From: DATADW01 sp963733905
Lineage (GTDB): Bacteria; Actinomycetota; Acidimicrobiia; Spongiisociales; DATADW01
Reading direction: 5' to 3'
DNA: 64,000 nt
Assembly: GCA_963733905.1 (NCBI GenBank)
Contig: CAVTEU010000012.1
Span: 45,005-109,004, forward strand
Shown here: one piece after another, positions 50,221 through 57,900 of the stretch
Position numbering within the stretch: position 1 is the first letter of the stretch
How the letters are laid out: every line of letters begins with the position of its first letter
Position numbers and translations under genes: made by a program
The notes under the pieces: generated by a model
What the model was told of the DNA's origin: nothing
Seen by the model: the letters and a program-made list of their open reading frames with translations, nothing else
The model's database searches: none

Positions 50221-51455
50221 TGCGCCCCCTGCGCGATGCGCAGGCAACCGTGCTGTCGGCGATCCGGCGGCTCCCCGTCACCGAGGTCGAGTTGGGCGAT
50301 GCACTCGGACTGGTGCTGGCCGAAGAGGTGCGGGCCCCACACGACGTGCCCCCCTTCGCCAACTCGGCGATGGACGGCTACGCCGTCATCGCCGCCGACG
50401 TTGCCGCGGCTCCGGTGACGTTGCAGGTGGTCGAGGATGTGGCTGCCGGACGCGTCCCCACCTTGGCGGTGACACCGGGGAGCGCCATCAAGATCATGAC
50501 CGGCGCCACCATCCCCGAGGGTGCCGACGCCGTGGTCCCCGTTGAGGTGACCCGTCAGGACGGCGACCGGGTCGAGATCCTGGAGGGGGTGCCCAAGGGC
50601 GCCTCGGTGCGCGCCGCCGGGGGAGACGTCGCCGCCGGCTCCACCGTGCTCCGCACCGGGGAGAGGATGGGGCCGGCCCACCTTGCGGTCCTCGCCTCCA
50701 TCGGTGTGGGCCGGGTCAAGACCTACGCCCGCCCCAAGGTGGCGATCATGTCAACCGGCGACGAGTTGCGTCCCCCCGACACCGCCGAGCTCGGTCCCGG
50801 TCTGATCCGCGACACCAACCGACCGCTCCTTGGCGCACTGCTCGCTGAGGTGGGCGTCGAGGTGATCGATCTCGGGATCATCCCCGACGACGAGGCGACG
50901 CTCCGCTCGGCGCTCCGCCGCGCCTCTTCCGAAGCGGACGCAGTGGTCACCTCGGGCGGGGTTTCGATGGGGGAGTACGACCTGGTCAAGCAGTTGGTAG
51001 GGGAGTTGGGGGGCATCGAGGTCTGGCAGACGGCGATGCAGCCGGCCAAGCCTTTCGCCTTCGGGCGGCTTGGCGGCACCCCCTTCTTCGGGCTCCCCGG
51101 CAACCCGGTATCGGTGATGGTCGCCTTCGAGCAGTTCACCCGCCCGGCGCTCCTCCAGATGATGGGTTCGGAGAAGCTGTTCCGCCCCCGTCTCGAAGGT
51201 GTCCTGGTGGGTGGTGCCGAGACCGATCCCGCCAAGACGGTCTTCCTCCGGGTCCGTACCTGGTGGGAGCACGGAGCATTGTTCGCCGAGTCCTCCGGCG
51301 TCCAGTCATCCAACGTCCTCTCCGCCCTGGCCGCCGCCGACGCCTTCGCCGTGGTCCCCGAGGGCGTCTCCACCGTCCCCGACGGTGGCCCGGTGACGCT
51401 CGAGATGTTCCGTCAACCCGAGTCCCGCACCGCCGCCGAGGCCCTGGCGCAATGA
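50220..51455 (+). CDS. moeA: Molybdopterin molybdenumtransferase MoeA
   Basis: Inserts molybdenum into adenylated molybdopterin. 411 residues, intact. Start ATG 50220. Domain order as in MoeA: PFANSAMDGYAVIAADVAAA, IKIMTGATIPEGADAVVPVE, VRAAGGDVAAGSTVLRTGER, then the MogA-like domain KVAIMSTGDELRPPDTAELG, VVTSGGVSMGEYDLVKQLVG, and FGLPGNPVSVMVAFEQFTRP. With moaC downstream this indicates molybdenum-cofactor synthesis. Confidence 0.95.
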   Translation: MRPLRDAQATVLSAIRRLPVTEVELGDALGLVLAEEVRAPHDVPPFANSAMDGYAVIAADVAAAPVTLQVVEDVAAGRVPTLAVTPGSAIKIMTGATIPEGADAVVPVEVTRQDGDRVEILEGVPKGASVRAAGGDVAAGSTVLRTGERMGPAHLAVLASIGVGRVKTYARPKVAIMSTGDELRPPDTAELGPGLIRDTNRPLLGALLAEVGVEVIDLGIIPDDEATLRSALRRASSEADAVVTSGGVSMGEYDLVKQLVGELGGIEVWQTAMQPAKPFAFGRLGGTPFFGLPGNPVSVMVAFEQFTRPALLQMMGSEKLFRPRLEGVLVGGAETDPAKTVFLRVRTWWEHGALFAESSGVQSSNVLSALAAADAFAVVPEGVSTVPDGGPVTLEMFRQPESRTAAEALAQ

Positions 51456-51589
51456 GACGGCAGACGGCAGACGGCAGACGGCAGCCAGAGGGTCGCGCTG
51501 CGAGCAGCGCCCTTCTTCAATTCAGCAGTCCCCCGCGTAGGCGGGGCCGCCGAACTCCAATGGTGCTCGCTCTCGACTCCAGGACAGCC
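51456..51589 (+). repeat. Intergenic repeat between moeA and moaC, copy B
   Basis: Four GACGGCA units in tandem, then GTCGCGCTGCGAGCAGCGCC, GTCCCCCGCGTAGGCGGGGC and GCCGAACTCCAATGGTGCTC. The last part corresponds to copy A at 41.54 kb; the first part is the inverse of the CCGTCTGCC-type runs. Confidence 0.55.
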
Positions 51590-52084
51590 ATGACCTTCTC
51601 CCACCTCGACGAGCACGGCCACGTCCACATGGTCGACGTCGGTGCCAAGGAGGTGACGGCTCGAACCGCGGTGGCAGAGGGTGTCCTGCGGATATCCCCC
51701 GAGACCCGCGACCAGCTCTTCTCGGGGACCCTCCCCAAGGGCGACGCCCTGGCGTCGGCGCGGGTCGCCGGGATCATGGGGGCCAAGCGGACATCTGAGC
51801 TGATCCCGCTGTGCCACCCGCTGCCGATCGACTCGGTCTCGGTCGAGATCGAGCAATGCGACGAGGGTGCCCGTCTCACGGCGACGGTTTCGACCACCGG
51901 CCGAACCGGCGTCGAGATGGAGGCACTGACCGCGGTGGCAGTAGCCGGGCTGTCTCTCTATGACATGGTCAAGTCGGTAGAGCGGGGAGCGGAACTAGGC
52001 TCGGTACATCTCGTGAGTAAATCGGGAGGGCGCTCAGGCCGCTGGGAGCGCGAAGTCCTCCCCAGCGAGAAGCTTGAACCGTAA
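51590..52084 (+). CDS. moaC: Cyclic pyranopterin monophosphate synthase MoaC
   Basis: Second step of molybdopterin synthesis. 164 residues. The start ATG 51590 gives MTFSHLDEHGHVHMVDVGAK, the normal family N-terminus; an ATG at 51560 is in frame but inside the repeat. Seen: KGDALASARVAGIMGAKRTS, LIPLCHPLPIDSVSVEIEQ, TGVEMEALTAVAVAGLSLYD, MVKSVERGAELGSVHLVSKS. Confidence 0.94.
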   Translation: MTFSHLDEHGHVHMVDVGAKEVTARTAVAEGVLRISPETRDQLFSGTLPKGDALASARVAGIMGAKRTSELIPLCHPLPIDSVSVEIEQCDEGARLTATVSTTGRTGVEMEALTAVAVAGLSLYDMVKSVERGAELGSVHLVSKSGGRSGRWEREVLPSEKLEP

Positions 52085-52131
52085 ACCGGGGCTTGGCTAC
52101 GCTCCGCAAAACCAAGCGGGGCGGAGACCAC

Positions 52132-52587
52132 TTGGAACCGGGAATCATCGTTCTGTTTGTCGTGCTGGCTGGCGTGTGGGGCGCCTTCCTCTTCCCAGAG
52201 GTGTTCGCCAGCCGTAAGGAAGCGCCGCTCAACACGACCGAGGAGTTCGGTCGTTGGACCTCGAAGCTGGCGTCGGTGCAAGGTCGAACCGCTCGGCGGC
52301 GCAATCGCGCCCTGCTGGAGGTGAACCGCAACCGGGTGCTGGCCCGGCGGCGCATCATGCTGGTCCTGCTCCTGCTGGCGGCGGTGGGGACGCTGGTGGC
52401 TGCGCTGATGACCGGTTCGAGAACGCTGCTCTATGTCCACATCGCCATCGACGCCGCCGTGGCTTGCTACGTGGCGATGCTGGTCCAGATCAAGCAGCGG
52501 CGCCGCATGGAGTTGGCACAGTTCGGCGAGCCCGAGGCGGCGGCCGACGAAACCTCCGCTCGGATCCGCGTCGTCGCCTCGCGCTGA
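52132..52587 (+). CDS. Membrane protein of unknown function, three hydrophobic segments
   Basis: About 151 residues from TTG 52132, which has GCGGAG at a good distance (TTG 52093 is an alternative). GIIVLFVVLAGVWGAFLFPE is the first TM helix, then VFASRKEAPLNTTEEFGRWT and a basic stretch (GRTARRRNRALLEVNRNRVL). Two more TM helices follow (IMLVLLLLAAVGTLVAALM; LYVHIAIDAAVACYVAMLV). Similar proteins are conserved and uncharacterised in actinobacteria. Confidence 0.7.
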   Translation: MEPGIIVLFVVLAGVWGAFLFPEVFASRKEAPLNTTEEFGRWTSKLASVQGRTARRRNRALLEVNRNRVLARRRIMLVLLLLAAVGTLVAALMTGSRTLLYVHIAIDAAVACYVAMLVQIKQRRRMELAQFGEPEAAADETSARIRVVASR

Positions 52588-52591
52588 CCCG

Positions 52592-53248
52592 GTGCCATCT
52601 CCCGACCTGAGTTCGATCGAAGCTTCGGCTCGCGCCGACCTCGAGGCAGCCAATCGAGGGCGCGAAGTCGCCCTGGCTGACTGCCGAAGGATCATCCGTT
52701 GCTCCGCCAACGCCATACGAGCGATGCACCGCGACGAGTGGGGCCGCGCCGAGGAACTGATGAAGGAAGCGGGAGAGACCCTCGCCGCGATCCAAGCCGA
52801 CCTGGCGCCCAGTCCCGAGGTGCTCTACGCCGGTTTCGTGGCCGACGCCGCCAAGGAATACGCCGAGGCCCGTCTCACCGCCGCGCTGGCTCGAGGGGCC
52901 GATCTCCCCACCCATCGCGATCTGGGTGTCGATGTGGCGCCCTACCTCAACGGTCTCGGCGAAGCGGTCGGCGAGCTTCGCCGCCGCCTGCTCGACCGTC
53001 TCCGGGCCGGAGAGGTGGGCGAAGCAGAGGAGATCCTGGTGGCGATGGACGCAATAGTCGACCTGCTCGCCGGCCTCGACTTCCCCGACGGGATGACCGG
53101 CGGGTTGCGCCGCACCACCGACGTCGCCCGCGCCCTGGTCGAGCGCTCTAGGTCTGATCTCACCACGACCGTCGTCCAGGAGAAGCTCCGGATCGAACTG
53201 CAACAGCGGCTCGGCAAGTCCAGCAACCCGGGCACCAACCCCCGGTAA
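52592..53248 (+). CDS. Translin-family protein
   Basis: 218 residues, helical. CRRIIRCSANAIRAMHRDEW, VLYAGFVADAAKEYAEARLT, LGVDVAPYLNGLGEAVGELR, LDFPDGMTGGLRRTTDVARA and LVERSRSDLTTTVVQEKLRI match the translin/TRAX pattern known from eukaryotes and archaea, with bacterial members. Acidic residues in AKEYAEA and the GLGEAVGELRR helix are those expected for RNA binding or cleavage in TRAX-like proteins; activity is not proven. Just upstream of tRNA-Ala. Confidence 0.75.
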   Translation: MPSPDLSSIEASARADLEAANRGREVALADCRRIIRCSANAIRAMHRDEWGRAEELMKEAGETLAAIQADLAPSPEVLYAGFVADAAKEYAEARLTAALARGADLPTHRDLGVDVAPYLNGLGEAVGELRRRLLDRLRAGEVGEAEEILVAMDAIVDLLAGLDFPDGMTGGLRRTTDVARALVERSRSDLTTTVVQEKLRIELQQRLGKSSNPGTNPR

Positions 53249-53264
53249 ACTGACCGTCCCACAT

Positions 53265-53338
53265 GGGGGTGTAGCTCAGCCCGGCAGAGCGCTTCCCTCG
53301 CACGGAAGAAGCCAGGGGTTCAAATCCCCTCACCTCCA
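53265..53338 (+). tRNA. tRNA-Ala (anticodon CGC), also an integration site
   Basis: Acceptor GGGGGTG pairs with CACCTCC (one G-T pair). The anticodon stem CTTCC/GGAAG encloses CTCGCAC, anticodon CGC (reads GCG). The T arm is AGGGG-TTCAAAT-CCCCT. Discriminator A; CCA not encoded. Its 3' half is duplicated at 62.05 kb. Confidence 0.94.
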
Positions 53339-53353
53339 CCTAAAAGGCCTGGT
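53314..53353 (+). repeat. Left attachment repeat (attL-like), 40 bp, inside tRNA-Ala
   Basis: The 40 bases starting AGGGGTTCAAATCCCCTCAC (tRNA T arm to just past the gene) are identical to 62049-62088. Weaker similarity extends left to the anticodon stem (from 53291). Confidence 0.85.
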
Positions 53354-53365
53354 CAAGGGGCCTTT
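53343..53365 (+). terminator. Terminator hairpin after tRNA-Ala
   Basis: AAAGGCC pairs with GGCCTTT across a 9-base loop, followed by CTGTCTT. Its left arm lies inside the attachment repeat; the right arm belongs to the island side. Confidence 0.6.
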
Positions 53366-53759
53366 CTGTCTTGGTAGGCCGAACGGCTTGGGCCGCGTTT
53401 GGGCCGCGCGGCCGCCTTTGGGGCTCCCGGCGTTGCGCCTCCACAACCAACGCCGCTCCGTCATCGAACCCAAACACCGGGTGTTCTGCAGCCCCCGACT
53501 GCAGCCGCTCCCGGAGAGGCCGAGACGTGTCGAGCTCAAGCCACTCCGCTCAAGACGGCGGAAGATCTCCGTATCCACCACCTGACGGAGAGTCTCATTG
53601 GCAACGGCGTCATCGCGAGTCGATCCCATCCAGGAACCTTCGCGCCCGAAGCCGTAACCGAGCGATCAGATGACAGTCACAGCACCGTAAGCCGGCCAGC
53701 AATCGATCACGTCCCCGCGGTGCGGTGTAGTAGCTGCTGCCCTCGGCGTTCCCGCCAGT
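53366..53759. other. Island left end with no confident gene; possible integrase-tail remnant
   Basis: 394 bases without a supported gene. On the minus strand around 53380-53425 the frame reads GRAAQTRPKPFGLPRQKGPL, whose AAQTRPK resembles the AAQTWPKNEN reading at 62.88 kb. Such tails are reminiscent of tyrosine-integrase C-termini next to tRNA sites, but no catalytic residues are seen, so this is only a suggestion. Confidence 0.3.
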
Positions 53760-53888
53760 TCATGCGGCGGGTAGTTGGTGCTGGTTGGCGGCGTTCACCT
53801 CCATGGGGATGTCATCTTGGTTCGTTGGTGCGATGAGTGCCATTGAGCCTTCGGAGAGGTAGCGGCGTTCGGTGAGGCGCCGTCTCAT
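53760..53888 (-). CDS. Possible 42-residue protein coupled to the TolB-like lipoprotein
   Basis: The ATG overlaps the lipoprotein's TAA stop (TAATG). The peptide starts MRRRLTERRYLSEGSMALIA and ends in QHQLPAA. No homology is recognised; the tight overlap is the only support. Confidence 0.3.
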   Translation of the reverse strand: MRRRLTERRYLSEGSMALIAPTNQDDIPMEVNAANQHQLPAA

Positions 53889-54990
53889 TAGGGAATGGGT
53901 CGCAGCCGAGGGTGATTGCCCGGCCCGGTAGTCGCGTCGTCAGCCACGATCTCGAGGCCCGACCCGTCGGCATTCAGGAAGTGCGATGCTGCCCAGCTCG
54001 TCCTCGGCCCCAGTGTTGTGGTTGAAGATGATCCGGCCATCCAGAGTCCAAGTCGGCTGGCAGGCCCGGTCCTCGCCCGGCCCATAGTCTGTGATTGGCG
54101 ACTGTTCTGTTCCGTCCGGGCGGATGGTGAATAGGTTCGAAGACTCGTCCGACTGCGGGTGGGTGCTCACGCCGTCGCAGAAGACGATTACGTCCTCGAT
54201 GGGGTGCCAGTCCGCACTTGGCCCGCGGGAGACCTCGGTGATCTGGACCGGCTCGGCCCATCCGATCTCGCTCCGCCGGATGATCGAAACCGCACCACCG
54301 AGGTACGCGTCGTCCGTGAAGCTGTCGAGGGAGACGACGAACGCGTTCCCATCGGGCGACCAACGGGGGAACGAGTGGGCTTGACCCACCGCGAGCTCAC
54401 CCACGACCTCGACTTCCCCGGTAGCTACGTCAACGACAACGAGCAGGGATCGGGCGGGGAAAACCTCTGCCGGGTGGCCCTGGTAGGCGACGGCTGCGAT
54501 CTGAGAACCGTCCGGCGACCAGGCCGGGTTGTCCCAGAACAGGCCCGACAGCTCGGCTGGGTATTCGGTGATCAGGGGCTGAGGATCGGTGCCGAGCGGA
54601 TCGGTGATCCAGATCTCGATACGTGTTCTCGTCCTGCTGTACATAGGCGATCTGTGATCCATCAGGAGACCAGTCGGGGTGCACCTGCTCCGCGGGCGGG
54701 CCGAGGATCACGTGGTTGCCGGTGCCATCCGGTCGAATCAATGAGAGACCGCCCTGCACTCCCTGGAATACGATCCATTCCTCGCCGTCAGCGACAGCTG
54801 TGGCGGCACCGCTCGTGGCGGCAACGCTCGTGTCAGAGGCAACGATGCTCGGCGACGTGGAGTTCGTCGCGGGCGTGGTGGAAGGCTGCTCCGTCACATC
54901 CGCAGATGGTGCAGATGCGGAGCCACCGCCACATGCCGCAACTACCAAAACCAAGGTTAGAAGGGGCGAGAGTTGCCGGCGCACCATCAT
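53888..54990 (-). CDS. TolB-like beta-propeller lipoprotein, at least two frameshifts
   Basis: Signal peptide RRQLSPLLTLVLVVAACGGG with lipobox Cys, then a Ser/Thr-rich linker. PD40-type blades follow: VHPDWSPDGSQIAYVQQD, PAWSPDGSQIAAVAYQGHPA, FPRWSPDGNAFVVSLDSF, SADWHPIEDVIVFCDGV, CQPTWTLDGRIIFNHN, ending GSGLEIVADDATTGPGNHPR. Breaks near 54640 and 53990. The ATG overlaps the stop of the giant signalling gene upstream (ATGA), so the two are probably co-translated. It may act as an extracytoplasmic ligand or partner of that protein; this is inference. Confidence 0.78.
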
Positions 54991-57900
54991 CGTTCCTCTC
55001 GGATCGGTTTGGAGCTATCCATGAGCTGATCCAAGGTGGGGCAGTCGGTTCCGAAGCCGTAGCGATCGCACTCCGCCCGAGTGAACCCCCGAGTCAGGGA
55101 GGCGGCGACGACGTTGGCCAGTTCCGCCGGATCCAGTGTGTACACCATCACCCCTCCGGTTTGCGGTGCCACCGCCAGGTGGGTGTCGTTGAGGAATGCG
55201 ACCCCCTGCATCTGGGTGGGGGCGACGAAGATCTCCTGCACTGGCCGCCGCTCCTCGATGTCCCAGATGTGGACGAAGCCCTCGGACGTGCCGATGGCCA
55301 GCAGCCGGCCGTCGGGGCTGAGAGCGTATGACTTGGCAGCACCCCGCGTGACCTCTTCGACCGTCTCAACGATCTCGAACGTCTCGGCGTCGAGCCACTG
55401 CGAGCGAGGCGGCTCCGAACGATTGGAAGTCGCGGATGTTGACCAGATGGTCCCCGTCGGGTGTGAAGCCGACAAGCGCTCCGTTTCGCCATCCTTCGGC
55501 CTCGACCAGCGAGTGCTCCCAGGTCCGGGTCGACAATTCCAGGATCTGGTTGGCGGTGTCGCAGCCGAATAGGAGTCGCTCGCCGTCCGAAGGCGCCAAG
55601 AGCCACATCGGGGGACAATCCTCCAAGGTCTCGGCGTCCATCTTGGACACGATTTTTCCGGTGGTGGCATCCCAGACGGTGACACCGGGGCGCACCATCA
55701 CTACGTGCTTCGAGTCAGGTGTCCACCCGGTGTGAAGGTTCAAACTGACGAAAGGCGTGGCGGGGTACTTCTCGCATTGGGCTTCCGTCTCTGGGGTCAC
55801 CGAACCCCGGAACTCATAGGTACATACTCCTTCCAGCTCGACGACTACATCTCCGTCGGTCAGATCGCGGATCACCAGCGGTCCCACTGTTTGCACGACG
55901 CCGTCGGCGCTGACCACGGGCGGCGCCACCTGCTCCTGGCGAACCAAACGGGTGCCGTCGGGCGAGATGGCCTGGTGCTGCCCAAAGAAACCCGGCCAAT
56001 AGCGAACCTCCTGCGTGTTCGCATCGATAAGGAAGCTGCGGGCATCGGTCGGGTCATCACCACAGAACTCGGCGAGGGCGATGGTGTCGGCTACCCGGGT
56101 CAAGCGAGCCCCCCACGGTGAAGCCGTCGCAGGTATCGACGGCCCATATCTCGGCCCGTGGGGTTGTGTCGAGGAGCCGGACCTGGTCGGTGCTCCAATC
56201 GCTCACCAGGACACGATCACCGGCGACAGCCACGCGGGCCGAACCAACCGCCGGGAAACTGTCGACTTCCTGCCCGTCGGCCACCGACCACGCCTTCACC
56301 GTGTCCTCCCGACCTGCCGAGTAGACGGTCGAGCCGTCCTCGGAAAATTCCCAAGGCCGATGGCCTCACCGGGGTGCCCATGGAACTCGGCGACGATTTC
56401 CCCGGCGGCGACATCCCACACCGCTATCGGCCTCTCCCCGGCGAGGAGGCGCGAGCCGTCGTGGTTGAGCAGTTGCACGTATCCGTCCGGAACCGGACCG
56501 GGGTGGTTGCTGATGGGGTATTGCAGGATCACCTCGTTGGTGGCAACTTCGATGACGTAAGAGGTCTCCCCATACGTATAGGCGAGTACGCGACCGTTTC
56601 CACTCACGGTCCACCCGTAGGCGGCTGGGACCAGCTCGGACCAATCTCCCGACTCCAGATCGAGGACTCCGATAGTGGCGCTGTCCCCGTCGCATTCACC
56701 GGATGGTTGGGCGGTGAATGCCTTTCCCTTTGGTGACGGCGATCACATCGCGGGCACATTCGCCCGGGAGATAGACCCGAACCAAATCTCCGCTCCGGCT
56801 GTCCCACATATGGATGCCGCCCGTTGGCTTCTCGCCGTCTGAGCTCAGAGACGACTCCCGCCAAGACGTGGGCACCGTCGGCGGTGAAGTGAGCCTGATC
56901 GATCGACATGCCCTCCTCGCCCTCCCAGGCCCACAACAGCTCATCCGCCTCCAGGTCGCGGACCTCGAGGCGGCTCCACAAGGCGGCGGCAATCAGGGCG
57001 CCATCGGGATGGAGGTCCGCTCCGTTGAGATCGTCTGAGGGCCAGGCATAGCGGGCCAGGACCCGATCGGCGGCGAAGGTTCGGTGAAGGATCGACGTCG
57101 TGTCGGCGGTCGGTTGGGCGAATTGTGTCGAGGCGACGGCCAGCAACTTCGCCAGGGAGGGGTCGGTGTCGAGGGTCGCCTCGGCCGAAGCCAGCAACTC
57201 GCGCGATCGGGCGAGACGGGTGTTGAGCTCGGCCCGCTCGGTCTCCGCTTCGGCCACGGTCTCCGCCTCGACGGGCAGCGTTCGCCTCCTGGTTTGCCCG
57301 GCCGGCCTGGACTGCGGCGATCGCACCCAAGGTCACGCCGACCACGGCGAAGACCGCGAGGATCGCAGTCAGGGTGCGACGGCGACGACGGCGGGCGGAA
57401 CGATCCGCTTCATCACGGCTCCGCGACGCTTGATAGAAGCCCGCTCGTCTGGGGTGAGCGACGAGGTCTCTGCCCAGCCGACGAAGGAGGCGAGCCGACT
57501 GCCTCCGAGCAGGTAGTCGTCTTCGCTGGCGTTCGCCTCCCATTCGCCGCATTGCGGCGCGGAACCGGCGGCCGAGGACGAGGCTTTCTCGCTGGTCGTC
57601 GATCCAGTAGCGGAGACGTGGCCATTCCCGCAGCAGGGCCTCGTGGGAAACCTCGACGGTTGGGGCTCGGGAGACAGGATCCCTATCGGCGAGGAGAAGC
57701 CGCTCCGAGGTGAACAGGTGAAGCACGTAATCCAGGTCGCTCGAGGAGATGCCGAGTGACTCGAGCTCGCCACGGCGGACTCGCCGCCTGGTGTCATCGG
57801 TGTCCTCGTCGACCGTCACCAGACGCAGCATGATCTGACGCGCCGCTAATTGCCGGGATGGGCTCAGACCGGCGAAGATCGCTTCGGCCCGGTTCGCCAA

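Noticed and set aside
51456..51480. CRISPR-like array in the GACGGCA repeats
   Set aside because: Units are 7 bases in direct tandem without spacers, and no cas genes are in the window.
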